From Gordonia sp. 'Campus' (lineage in GTDB: Bacteria; Actinomycetota; Actinomycetes; Mycobacteriales; Mycobacteriaceae), in the NCBI RefSeq assembly GCF_022206305.1, contig NZ_JAKOIW010000019.1, forward strand, positions 1 to 64,000: 64,000 nucleotides of DNA, in the 5' to 3' direction. The notes below the pieces were generated by a model that saw only the letters and a list, made by a program, of their open reading frames with translations, did not search any database and was not told the origin of the DNA. Within the stretch, counting starts at the first letter, position 1, and each line of letters opens with the position of its first letter. This document shows positions 1-8,833 of the stretch, one piece after another. The translations under genes and the position numbers were made by a program.

Positions 1-238
1 CCGCACGGCACGGCCCATGCTGTGTTTCATGACTAGTTGGTACCACCGATCGTCTCCGGTCCGTGGCATGTCACCGCTTCGTGCTCGATGACGACGGAGT
101 CGCCGGCCGCGGGTGTCCCCGATCGGTGGATGCACCATTCACCCCCACCATCACCCGGTCAGCGGAAACCACCACACCCACATCCCGAGGAAAGTCATTG
201 GTGTCACCACAACAACCCCACACCACCGGGAGCACACC

Positions 239-703
239 ATGAAGACCACCACCCGCATCGCCACCGCCACCCTCGGACTCGCCGCCGCAGCCGGCATCGC
301 CCTCGGCGCCGCAGGCACCGCCCACGCCGGCACCCTCCCCGTCACCCGCCCCGGCGAACCCACCGTCGCCATGACCATCACCAACCACACCGACAAGCCC
401 GAATACCTCCAAGGCGCCAACGCCGACGGCGGTCAATGGGTCAACGCACCCCAACACATCCTCTACCCCGGCGCCACCGAAACCCTCACCGCCACCGCCC
501 CCTACACCAACCACCTCGACGTCAACGCCATCTACCGCATCGGACTGTTCGGCCCCACCGCCAACTACCAACTCACCAACCACCCCCACAACGTCAACAC
601 CGACATGAGCACCATCTGGGGACCCCACGCCCAGAACTACTGGCTCAACAGCCACATCGACACCCACTACCCCCAGGTCAACGTCGGCTTCGACCAGTGG
701 TGA
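239..703 (+). CDS. small secreted protein of unknown function
   Basis: A 154-residue protein with a clear Sec signal peptide: Lys/Arg near the N-terminus, a hydrophobic run over residues 9-24 and an AHA cleavage site near residue 30. The mature part is about 120 residues, rich in Asn, His, Thr and Tyr, without cysteines, and has no motif I recognise. The ATG at 239 was chosen over upstream starts because GGGAG lies 7 bases before it and the signal peptide begins there. Codons end almost uniformly in C and G is scarce on this strand, unlike neighbouring genes. A strong terminator follows. Function unknown; the secreted nature is well supported. Confidence 0.75.
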   Translation: MKTTTRIATATLGLAAAAGIALGAAGTAHAGTLPVTRPGEPTVAMTITNHTDKPEYLQGANADGGQWVNAPQHILYPGATETLTATAPYTNHLDVNAIYRIGLFGPTANYQLTNHPHNVNTDMSTIWGPHAQNYWLNSHIDTHYPQVNVGFDQW

Positions 704-705
704 AC

Positions 706-771
706 GGTGTTCGCACCGAACACCTTCGACAAAGTGCGTCGTGAGTACCGGCTTCCGGTACGCACGACGCA
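706..771. terminator. double hairpin terminator, probably bidirectional
   Basis: Two stems lie between the convergent secreted-protein gene and iniR. The first is GGTGTTCG/CGAACACC with a 3-base loop (706-724). The second, 735-771, pairs TGCGTCGTG plus GTACCGG with CCGGTAC plus CACGACGCA around a CTT loop, with one mismatch. There is no U-tract, as is common in high-GC actinobacteria. Confidence 0.75.
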
Positions 772-808
772 TTCTGTCGTGGGGCGTCGGCTGGACCGGT
801 CGCGACCT

Positions 809-3295
809 TCAGCTGTAGCCGGCCGCGCGGAGGGCCGCGAGCAGTTCCGAGCGCGACCCGGCGTCGAGCCTGCGTCTGATGCGCGCCACGTGATGCTCGA
901 CGGTCTTCGCCGAGATGTACAGTCGCTCACCGATTTCGCGGTAGGTGTACCCCTGGAGGAGTTCGCGGGCGACCTCGGCTTCGCGGTCGGTCAGCGGTCC
1001 GCCGACCGGCTGGGTCCGACGCCGTTCCTCGCCTGCCGAGCGAGCGGTGTCGAGCAGTTCCGCGGCGGTGGTCGGATCGTCGGCGTGCGACGCGGCCATG
1101 CCCGCCAGGCGCGCCGCCTCCCACGACAATCCGATCCCGCGGAGAGCACCGACCGCCTCGCCGACCCGTTCGACGGGAACCGGGTCGGTTCGACCGATGG
1201 TGAGCGCGACCCAGGTGCGCGCGCCGAGAGCCAGTGCCGCGGCGGTCGGAGTCCGTGTCGCCGCAGCGTCGAGCCGCCCCATCCGGTCACGCGCGGCTTC
1301 CACGTCACCGGCGACGATCGCGGCCTGCACGCCGACGAAATGCCATGGTGCCGCCCATGCAGCCGGATCGTCCAGGCCGGCGAGCAGCCGGTCGCCCGCG
1401 TTGACATGCCGGGCGATCGCGGATGACCGGGCCAGCCGGGCACCGGCCTGCCAGAACTCCGTCAGCGGTCTGAGGAGGAAGAGGTCCACCTCGCTCGCGG
1501 CCAGCACCGACAGGGCCGGTTCCCACAACGCAGAGAGCGCCGGGAGATCGCCCTGGCGTCGGGCGAGACCGAGACGTAGCGCGTGAACGCGTATCCGGTC
1601 GGGGACACCGGCCGGCTCGTCTGTCGGCAACAGTCGCACGACCGCCTCGAGATCACCGGCCGACAACGCGAGCTCGGCGTCGAGGAGGGCTCCTTGCGAC
1701 TCGGGTGCCGACCGCCGGATCGTCTGCGCTGCAATCATGTTGCCGTCGTTCAGGGCGAGCGCGCTGCCGGCGTGCAGGATTCGCGTCGCCACGGGCCCAC
1801 TGCGCGCCGGGCCGGGCGTGGAGAGTCCACGCACCAGCATGTCGACCACGTCCCCGGAACCGAATTCGCCGGAGTCGTCGAGCGAGCCCAGCAACCCGCG
1901 GATGGCCAGTGCCCCGGCCGCACGACTCCCGACCGGGGGCAGTCCGCCACCCGCCTCCGCCACCGCGGTCGCGGCGTCACGGTCACCGACTGCCATCAGC
2001 GCTGCGACGGCCGACACCGGTTCCGACACAGCGGCTTCCGGACCGAGCCAGCGATACAGGTCTGCGGCGTGAGACGACAACCCGCGGTGCACGGCCACCG
2101 CAGCCGCCACGTCGACCCACCGACCGACCCCGTTGTCGGCCGCGGAGGCTGTCTCGAGTCGGCGGTCGGCGACCGTGCCGGCTCCGTCGACATCGCCGGA
2201 TGCCAACGCGCGCTGGGCCATCATCAACCGGATGTCATCGCGTCCGGGTTCCACCCGATCTGCCGCACGCAGCAACACCACGGCGCGGGCCGCGGTCGTC
2301 TCCGCGGCGCCGGCCAGCAACACCTCCACGAGTCGGGGGTCGGCCACGCCTGCCTGCGCCGCGAGTAAGGCGTCGTCGGGGGACAGGTGGGGCGACCGCA
2401 GTCGCGCGACCGCGGACCGCCGACGGAGATCGTCGATACGGTTGTCGCCCAGTATTTCCCGTAGGGGCACCGCGGCAGCGGAGACGAAGGTGTCGGCGCC
2501 CCGCAACAGTCCTGTTCCGCGTGCGCGGTCGACCGCGATCACGGCGGCGTCCCGATCGATCGCCGCCGCCTCGGCAACGCTGTCGGGGTCGAGCGGCGCG
2601 CGCACCGAAGCCAGCGCCAGTACCGACAGGGTCGACGGGTCCAAACCGCGGAGCAGACGATGATGCCGGTCGCGGGCAATGCTTTCCGCGATGGCGACCT
2701 CGTCGACGCCGGCTGCGGCGTCGACGGTCGCCTCCCGGATCGCGGCGATCGCGGCATCGATCACCGTGCGCGCGCCACCGCATCGTCTGCGGATGAGCGA
2801 CGCCGTGGTCGGTTCGAGGCTCAGACCGGCCCGGGCGGCGCGGGTGAGCACCTCGGCTGTGCTCACGGTGTCGAGTTCGAGGACGGCACCGGAGAGCCGG
2901 GCGCGTGCGACCAATCGGGTGACGTGCGGATGCGCGTCCCGGGGTTCGGTGGTGGCGACCAGTCCGATCCGGCCGGCGTCGAGCATCGTCATCGCCGTCT
3001 CGACCAGCTCACCCGGCCAGGCGTGGATGTCGTCGGCGAGCACGACCACCAGTCCGTGATCGATCGGCACCTCGCCGGCCGGCATGCCGACACTGACCCG
3101 GACACCGCGGCGATCCAGCAGCCCGTGCACATCCCTCAGGAGTGCCGACCGCCCGCTGCCGGGCGTCCCGATGAGCACAGCGCACAACGGGATTCCGGCC
3201 TGAGCGCGGTCGAGGATGCCGGTCACCCAGGACGACGCGGGAGATTCTGCGGTGGATCCCCGACGGTCGCCGACCGTCGGACTCGAGGAGGTCAC
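809..3295 (-). CDS. iniR: LuxR-family ATPase regulator, IniR-like activator of iniBAC
   Basis: A large regulator of 828 residues. An N-terminal STAND/AAA-type ATPase shows a Walker A motif GTPGSGRS at residues 43-50 and a Walker B-like VVVLADD near residue 90. A long alpha-helical repeat-like middle follows, and a LuxR helix-turn-helix occupies about the last 65 residues (LTDREAEVARELLQG, then the recognition helix SAKTVEHHVARIRRRL). Architecture, length and position beside iniB match mycobacterial IniR (Rv0339c, about 830 residues), reported to control iniBAC under cell-wall stress. It begins 16 bases after the Hsp70-like gene and is probably co-transcribed with it. The iniR assignment is inference from synteny and architecture. 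Confidence 0.8.
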   Translation of the reverse strand: MTSSSPTVGDRRGSTAESPASSWVTGILDRAQAGIPLCAVLIGTPGSGRSALLRDVHGLLDRRGVRVSVGMPAGEVPIDHGLVVVLADDIHAWPGELVETAMTMLDAGRIGLVATTEPRDAHPHVTRLVARARLSGAVLELDTVSTAEVLTRAARAGLSLEPTTASLIRRRCGGARTVIDAAIAAIREATVDAAAGVDEVAIAESIARDRHHRLLRGLDPSTLSVLALASVRAPLDPDSVAEAAAIDRDAAVIAVDRARGTGLLRGADTFVSAAAVPLREILGDNRIDDLRRRSAVARLRSPHLSPDDALLAAQAGVADPRLVEVLLAGAAETTAARAVVLLRAADRVEPGRDDIRLMMAQRALASGDVDGAGTVADRRLETASAADNGVGRWVDVAAAVAVHRGLSSHAADLYRWLGPEAAVSEPVSAVAALMAVGDRDAATAVAEAGGGLPPVGSRAAGALAIRGLLGSLDDSGEFGSGDVVDMLVRGLSTPGPARSGPVATRILHAGSALALNDGNMIAAQTIRRSAPESQGALLDAELALSAGDLEAVVRLLPTDEPAGVPDRIRVHALRLGLARRQGDLPALSALWEPALSVLAASEVDLFLLRPLTEFWQAGARLARSSAIARHVNAGDRLLAGLDDPAAWAAPWHFVGVQAAIVAGDVEAARDRMGRLDAAATRTPTAAALALGARTWVALTIGRTDPVPVERVGEAVGALRGIGLSWEAARLAGMAASHADDPTTAAELLDTARSAGEERRRTQPVGGPLTDREAEVARELLQGYTYREIGERLYISAKTVEHHVARIRRRLDAGSRSELLAALRAAGYS

Positions 3296-3311
3296 CGATC
3301 AGACCCGGGCG

Positions 3312-5024
3312 TCAGCAGTCGACGCCGATGACGCCGGTGACGCCGCACACGATCTGACCCGTGCCGTCGAGGACTCGACCGGGGGCTTCCAGGACCCCGC
3401 CCGGGGTGATGCCGCCACCGCCGGAGCCGCCACCGGTGCCCGGGTCCGGCTCCGGGGCCTCCGGTTCCGGCTGGCTGGGTATCGACGGGGTGCCGGGTGC
3501 CGACGGGACCGACGGCGCTGCCGGGGCCGGTGCGGGCGCCGGCCGACCGGGAGAGTTCCCGGTGGCGGGCGAACCACCCGACGGGGCCTCCGTGGCGGCG
3601 CGTCCCGGTGTGCCGGTTCCGGCGCCGGGGGCACGGGTGCCCGCACCGGTGACGGGTGCCGCGGTGGTGCCGGGACGCGCTCCCGCCACCGAAGTCCCCG
3701 GTGCGGTACCCGGGTTCTGCGACGAGGTGGCCGTGGTGGTGGCCGCGCCGGCGGGCGGTGGTGTCGCCTCGCCGACGGAACCGACGAGGCCGGTGCCCAC
3801 CGACAATCCGGTGGCGGTGACCAGCGCCAATGCCGCAGCGCCGAGAGTGATGAGCGTGCCGCGCTTGCGCCGGGACAACCGCGGGGCCGGCTCGGCGACC
3901 GGGGTGCTGGGGGCCGGGATGATCTCGCGCAGCGGCCGGTCCTCCGGGGACGCCGCGGCGATCGCGCCCGCAGCCACCGGCAGGGCCGTCGTCGCGGGCT
4001 CCCGGGCGGCGAGGGCTGCGGTGGCCAGCAGAGCTCCACCGGCGGCGGAAGCAGATGCAGGGTCAGGGTCGAGCACGACCGGGAGTCGGAGCGTCGAGGA
4101 GAGGAGTTCGGTCACCAGCGGTATGGCAGCGCCACCGCCGGCCAGGAGCACCGCGGACACGCCGACCGGACCGACGCCGGAGCGGTCGGCACCCGCGGCG
4201 GCGAGGGCCTCACGTACCAGGGCCACCGACTCCAGCAACGGGGCGCGCAGAAGTTCTTCGACATCGTCGCGGACCACCCGGGCCTCGGTACCCATGTCTC
4301 CGACACGGACGTCGACCACGGTGTCGGTGTCCACCGACAGCGATTCCTTGGCACGTCGGCACTCGCCGCGCAGCCGGCCGAGGTCGTCGAGCACGGCGGC
4401 GCTCTGAAGGGGGTCGCCCATGGCCGCTTCGACGGTCGCATCCGCGCCGGTCACCGTGAGTGCGTGCCCGAGCAGCAAGCGGTCGAATTCGTTCCCGCTC
4501 ACGGTGTCCAGGTGCAATGGGCGGCCGACGGCCTGCGGTTCGGCACCGGTGGCGAGCACCGTCACGGTCAGACCCGACGCGCCCAGGTCGTACGCGACGA
4601 CGATCCCGTCGGCGAACGCGCCGTCACTGTGCTCCACGGCGGCGAGTACCGCGCGCGATTCCGGAACCCAGCTGACGGCGGCAGCGGAGATGGGGTTCCG
4701 GGCGTCGAGCGCGGCGCGGGCCTCCTCGACCGCCTGGTCATTCCACGAGTCCGGGTGTACGACCGTGAGCTGTGTTTCGGTGGCCTCGGAGAGGTCGAGG
4801 CGGGTGATCAGCTCGACCACGGCATCGGCGTAGATGTCCGCGGCGGCGCGCGTGGGTCCATGATCGTCGATCATCGGCACCGGGTCCCCGACCCGCTCGA
4901 TGAAGTCGGCGGCACCCACGAGCGCCGAGGTCTCGACGGAGACCGAGTTCTCCCAGGCCTGCTCCGACGCAGCGACAGCGACACTGTTCGCCGTTCCGAT
5001 CTTCACACCGATCCCGATGGCCAT
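3312..5024 (-). CDS. membrane-anchored Hsp70-like (actin-fold ATPase) protein
   Basis: 570 residues. Residues 1 to about 345 form a divergent Hsp70/actin-fold ATPase: an opening MAIGIGVKIGTANSV (phosphate-1 strand), DLGASGLTV near 146 (phosphate-2) and LAGGGAAIP near 295 (adenosine site). A basic stretch RRKR precedes one transmembrane helix at about 388-412. A Pro/Thr/Gly/Ala-rich low-complexity tail ends in a short Cys-containing segment (IVCGVTGVIGVDC). The ATPase should be cytoplasmic and the tail outside. There is no canonical substrate-binding domain, so it is not DnaK. The ATG at 5024 was preferred because the Hsp70 fold begins there; GAGAG lies 9 bases upstream. It forms an operon with iniR and diverges from iniB. 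Confidence 0.8.
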   Translation of the reverse strand: MAIGIGVKIGTANSVAVAASEQAWENSVSVETSALVGAADFIERVGDPVPMIDDHGPTRAAADIYADAVVELITRLDLSEATETQLTVVHPDSWNDQAVEEARAALDARNPISAAAVSWVPESRAVLAAVEHSDGAFADGIVVAYDLGASGLTVTVLATGAEPQAVGRPLHLDTVSGNEFDRLLLGHALTVTGADATVEAAMGDPLQSAAVLDDLGRLRGECRRAKESLSVDTDTVVDVRVGDMGTEARVVRDDVEELLRAPLLESVALVREALAAAGADRSGVGPVGVSAVLLAGGGAAIPLVTELLSSTLRLPVVLDPDPASASAAGGALLATAALAAREPATTALPVAAGAIAAASPEDRPLREIIPAPSTPVAEPAPRLSRRKRGTLITLGAAALALVTATGLSVGTGLVGSVGEATPPPAGAATTTATSSQNPGTAPGTSVAGARPGTTAAPVTGAGTRAPGAGTGTPGRAATEAPSGGSPATGNSPGRPAPAPAPAAPSVPSAPGTPSIPSQPEPEAPEPDPGTGGGSGGGGITPGGVLEAPGRVLDGTGQIVCGVTGVIGVDC

Positions 5025-5376
5025 GGCGGTCAACTCTCTGTTCGCACCTGCAGACGGTGGTCGATGACGGTGCGCCTGCCACGCCGTGGCGCGCTGGCCG
5101 TCGATGTCCGGTGTGCCCCGGTCCCGAACGGTGCACTTCAACCAGTGTGTCGCGGATGACCCCCGAGGCGTTAGCCCTGAACGGTTATTGGGGGAAAACA
5201 CCCGATGCCCCTATCCCGGACGGCCGCGTCGACACCGATCCCCTATCGGTCCACCCCCCACCCCCCGGCGCGGACAGGACTGGGGTTTTTCCCCGATGCC
5301 GTACGTCGCGCCGATCCATAACGTCGTACTCGACACGGGATCGAACTCCGATCTCCCCGACGCAAGGAACGACGCC
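5025..5376. promoter_or_regulatory. divergent control region between the Hsp70-like/iniR operon and iniBAC
   Basis: 352 bases without a convincing gene. It is less GC-rich around 5181-5200 and 5282-5290. Two copies of a 19-base direct repeat, GGGG-N6-CCCGATGCC, lie at 5191-5209 and 5282-5300, 91 bases apart. The second forms a small GGGG-T5-CCCC hairpin. They are candidate operators for iniBAC control; no confident -35/-10 pair could be assigned. The iniB Shine-Dalgarno AAGGAA is at 5364-5369. Confidence 0.5.
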
Positions 5377-8300
5377 ATGCCGACCAACGCGGTACTCGAC
5401 TTCATCCTCGGTCTGCTTCGCGACGAGGAATCCTTCAACGCCTACTGCAGCAACCCGCAGGGTGCGATCGATCGCGCCGGCCTCACCGGCATCACCCCGG
5501 CCGACATCTCCGCCGCGGCGCCCCTCGTCGCCGACACCGGACTCGCGGCCGGCGGCGGCCTCGGCGCCATCATCGGCGCCGGTGGCGGGGTCGGCGGTGG
5601 GGCCATCGGTGGTGGCGTGATCGGCGGCGGGGTCATCGGCGGCGGGGCCGGCGTGGGCCTGGGCGGCCTCAACCTCGGCGACGTCAACTTCGGGGACATC
5701 AACATCGGCGGTGGAGACATCAACACCGGTGACATCAATCTCGGTGGCATCGATCTCGGTGGCATCGGCCTGGGCGATCTCGACCTGGGTGGAATCGATC
5801 TGGGTGACATCGACTTCGGTGGCCTCATCGGCGGGATCGGCCTGGGCGGTGTGGACCTGTCCGGTCTGTCGCTCGCCGACCTCGACCTCGGCGGCATCGC
5901 CTTCGGCGACCTCGACCTCGCGGGCCAGCTGGCCGTCGCACTGGGCGCGACGCTGGCTGCCGGACTGGGTGCCGGCGGGGCCATCGCAGCACAGTTCGGC
6001 GCGGCTCTGGGCGCAGCGCTCGAGACCGTGGTCGGCGGCGCACTCGAACTCGGCGTGGGCATCGGCCCCGTCATCGCCGGATCGCTGGCCGGGGCCATCG
6101 GTGCCGAAGGCGCGCTGATCGGTCAGCTCGGCGCCTCGCTCGACGCACTTCTCGCCGCGGGCGCCGACCTCGGGCTCGAGCTCGGTGGCGGGCTCGCCGC
6201 GCAACTGTCCGCCGCCCTCGGGCTCGGTGGTGAACTCGCCGGCTCGTTCGGTGCGACGCTGGGCGGTCTGCTCGGTGCCACGATCGGCGCCGGCGGTGCC
6301 CTCGGCGCTGATCTCGCCGCGGCACTCGGAGCCGGTCTCGGTGCAGGGGGCGCCATCTCGGCCGTCCTCACCGGTGCACTCGGCCTCGGTGCCGAACTGT
6401 CGGGCGACCTCACCGCGGCACTCACCTCGACCCTCGACGTGGCGGGCGACCTGTCCGCGACGCTGGCCGGACTTCTCGACGCACAGGCCATCGCGGACCT
6501 CTCCGGCGAGCTCGGCGCCACCCTGACCGGCGCACTGAGCTCCACCCTGGCAGCGGGCGGGACGGCCGCCGCATCGGTCGGCGCCGCACTCGGAGTCGCG
6601 CTGACCTCCACCGCAGCGGCCGCAGGCGGGCTGGCCCTCACCGGCGCGGCCGGCGCGAACGCCCTGCTCGGCGGTGCGTTGACCGCAGCGCTGGGAGTGG
6701 GCGGCGGTGCTCAGGCAGGCCTGGCCGCCACGCTGGAATCCGCGCTGGCGGCCGGTGGCCTGGTCGACGTGGAAGCCGTCCTCGGCGCAGGCGGCGACCT
6801 CAGCGCGACACTCGCCGGCGCACTGGCAGCCGGACTCGAAGCCGGTGGCGAGGTCGCCGGCAACCTCGGTGCAGCCCTGGGCGGCACTCTCGCAGCAGCA
6901 CTCGAAGGCGGCCTGGCCGCCGACATCACCGCCGGGCTCGGCGGAGCGATCGACGCGGGGCTCGGCCTCGGAGCCGGACTCGGCGGTGCCGTCGAAGGCG
7001 CCCTCGGTGCGGGACTCGGACTGGGTGCCGGACTCGGCGGTGCCGTCGAAGGTGCCCTCGGTGCCGGACTCGGACTGGGAGCCGGACTCGGTACCGAACT
7101 CGGCGCGGCGCTCGGCGGGTTGCTGTCCGCCGGTGCCGGACTCGACACCGCGCTCAGCACCGTTCTCACCGGCGTCCTCGGGGCCGCCGCAGGGGCCGAC
7201 CTGGGCGCGGCACTGGGTGGCGCACTCGAACTGGGTGGCGTTCTCGGTACCGACCTCACCGGCCTGCTCGAGGGCGGACTGGCCACCGACCTGGCCGCGC
7301 AACTGGGCGCGATCGTCGGCGGCGGCGGTGACGTCGCGGCCGAACTCGGCGCCGCACTCGGCGGTGTGCTGGGCGCGTCCACCGGCATCGAGGGAATCCT
7401 CGAAGCCGCGGCCGGTGCCGGCCTGGACCTCGGCGACCTGCTGGCTGCCGACCTCGGCGGTGCACTCGGTGTCGACGGCGCCCTGATCGCACAGCTGGGC
7501 GGCGCGCTCGACGCCGCACTCGATGCCGGCGCAGGCCTCGGCCTCGTCACCGAGACCGCCGCCGATCTGACCGGGACCCTCGAGACCGTACTGGCCGCCG
7601 GTGGAGATGTGGGCGCCGATCTCGGCGCATCACTCGGCGCCGTCCTCGGCACCGCACTCAGCGGTGACCTCGGCGGCTCACTCGCCGGCCAGCTGGCGGG
7701 TGGCGCGGAACTGCCCGCCGCACTGAGCACCGTGCTGAGCACCGCACTCGACGTCGACCTCTCGGCCACCGACGGACTCGTGGCCACCCTCGACTCGACC
7801 CTGGAGGCGACGGGCGGTCTGGGCGGCGCGCTGACCGGCGAACTCGAGGCGATCATCAACCCGAGCCTGATCCTCTCCCCCGAGGGCACCATCACCGTCG
7901 GCGGACCGATCCTGGTCACCGAGGGGCTCGGCGGCACCGTCGTCGACGGCCTCACGGGCAACCTGGGCGCCGGGACCCTGGCCGGTCTCGGCACCGTCGC
8001 CGAAACCGGCGGCGACCTGGTCGCCGGGGTGGACACCACCCTGCAGACCGGACTCGACGGCGCACTGGCCGGCATCGGTCCCGTCCTCGGCGGCGATCTG
8101 GGACTCGACACCGGATCGGGTCTGGGCGGCGACCTCGGACTGGGTGGCGATCTCGGACTGGGTGGGGGCCTGGGACTGGGCGGTGCCCTCGACACCGAGC
8201 TCCCGGCGGACGTCACCTCCGACCTGACCACGGCGATCGCCGGCACCGCCGGTGGCGCGGTCGACGCGGCCGGTTCGATCGGCACGGGAGCTGTCGGCAC

Positions 8301-8685
8301 GGGCGGCCTCGAGACCACGGTCGGCGGAGCCCTGGAGTCGACCGTCGGCGGCTCGCTCGAGAGCACGGTCGGCAGCACCGTCGACACGACGACGGGCATC
8401 GTCGGCGATGTGACGGGTGGACTCACCGGTGGCGCAGAGGCCGGCGGCGGAGTCGGCGCGGGCGGTGGCGCAGATGGCGGTCTCGACCTCGGCGGCGCAA
8501 CCGATACCGATGCCGGACTCGGTGGCGCACTCGATACCACCGTCGGGGGCGTGGCAGACACGACGGCCGACCTGACCGGTGGACTCACCGGCGGGCTGAC
8601 CGGCGGACTCGGCGGTGCACTCGGTGGCGACACCGACACCGGGATCGGCGTCGACACCCCTGACGCCGGCCCCGACGCCGACTGA
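5377..8685 (+). CDS. iniB: IniB-like Gly/Ala-rich repeat protein, unusually long
   Basis: 1102 residues. The first 55 or so match the conserved IniB N-terminal domain (LDFILGLLRDEESFNAYC, then ADISAAAPLV). The rest is low complexity: Gly/Asp/Leu/Ile repeats of about 5-10 residues (GDINLGGIDLGGIGLGDL type) near residues 100-180, then many variants of LGAALGGxLxAG, then a Gly/Thr/Ser tail with ESTVGGSLESTVG. Mycobacterial IniB is about 480 residues, so this one is more than twice as long. The protein is acidic with almost no aromatics or cysteine. The ATG at 5377 has AAGGAA 7 bases upstream and starts the conserved domain. First gene of the iniBAC operon, induced in mycobacteria by cell-wall inhibitors; its biochemical role is unknown. 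Confidence 0.85.
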   Translation: MPTNAVLDFILGLLRDEESFNAYCSNPQGAIDRAGLTGITPADISAAAPLVADTGLAAGGGLGAIIGAGGGVGGGAIGGGVIGGGVIGGGAGVGLGGLNLGDVNFGDINIGGGDINTGDINLGGIDLGGIGLGDLDLGGIDLGDIDFGGLIGGIGLGGVDLSGLSLADLDLGGIAFGDLDLAGQLAVALGATLAAGLGAGGAIAAQFGAALGAALETVVGGALELGVGIGPVIAGSLAGAIGAEGALIGQLGASLDALLAAGADLGLELGGGLAAQLSAALGLGGELAGSFGATLGGLLGATIGAGGALGADLAAALGAGLGAGGAISAVLTGALGLGAELSGDLTAALTSTLDVAGDLSATLAGLLDAQAIADLSGELGATLTGALSSTLAAGGTAAASVGAALGVALTSTAAAAGGLALTGAAGANALLGGALTAALGVGGGAQAGLAATLESALAAGGLVDVEAVLGAGGDLSATLAGALAAGLEAGGEVAGNLGAALGGTLAAALEGGLAADITAGLGGAIDAGLGLGAGLGGAVEGALGAGLGLGAGLGGAVEGALGAGLGLGAGLGTELGAALGGLLSAGAGLDTALSTVLTGVLGAAAGADLGAALGGALELGGVLGTDLTGLLEGGLATDLAAQLGAIVGGGGDVAAELGAALGGVLGASTGIEGILEAAAGAGLDLGDLLAADLGGALGVDGALIAQLGGALDAALDAGAGLGLVTETAADLTGTLETVLAAGGDVGADLGASLGAVLGTALSGDLGGSLAGQLAGGAELPAALSTVLSTALDVDLSATDGLVATLDSTLEATGGLGGALTGELEAIINPSLILSPEGTITVGGPILVTEGLGGTVVDGLTGNLGAGTLAGLGTVAETGGDLVAGVDTTLQTGLDGALAGIGPVLGGDLGLDTGSGLGGDLGLGGDLGLGGGLGLGGALDTELPADVTSDLTTAIAGTAGGAVDAAGSIGTGAVGTGGLETTVGGALESTVGGSLESTVGSTVDTTTGIVGDVTGGLTGGAEAGGGVGAGGGADGGLDLGGATDTDAGLGGALDTTVGGVADTTADLTGGLTGGLTGGLGGALGGDTDTGIGVDTPDAGPDAD

Positions 8686-8705
8686 CCCACACCATCGACG
8701 GTATC

Positions 8706-8761
8706 CCGCCCCGGGACCGCCTCCGACCAGCAATCCTGGACGGCGGCCGGTCCCGGGGCGG
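8706..8761 (+). terminator. hairpin between iniB and iniA (attenuator or partial terminator)
   Basis: A perfect 14-bp stem, CCGCCCCGGGACCG at 8706-8719 pairing with 8748-8761, encloses a 28-base loop. It lies in the 148-base gap between iniB and iniA, which otherwise form one operon. It could lower iniAC expression relative to iniB or protect the iniB 3' end. No U-tract. Confidence 0.6.
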
Positions 8762-8833
8762 TCCTCGTCCCACCGTCCGGCCCCGCCGATGCGGGCCCCA
8801 CACACGCCGACTCACCGCTACCGTGAGGACACC

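Noticed and set aside
37..744. 235-codon frame over the small secreted protein
   Set aside because: His/Arg/Pro-rich out-of-frame reading; the frame with the signal peptide is clearly the real one.
5185..7302. 705-codon antisense frame over iniB
   Set aside because: Same cause: low-complexity Gly/Glu/Gln translation with no family features, and it contradicts the IniB domain on the plus strand.
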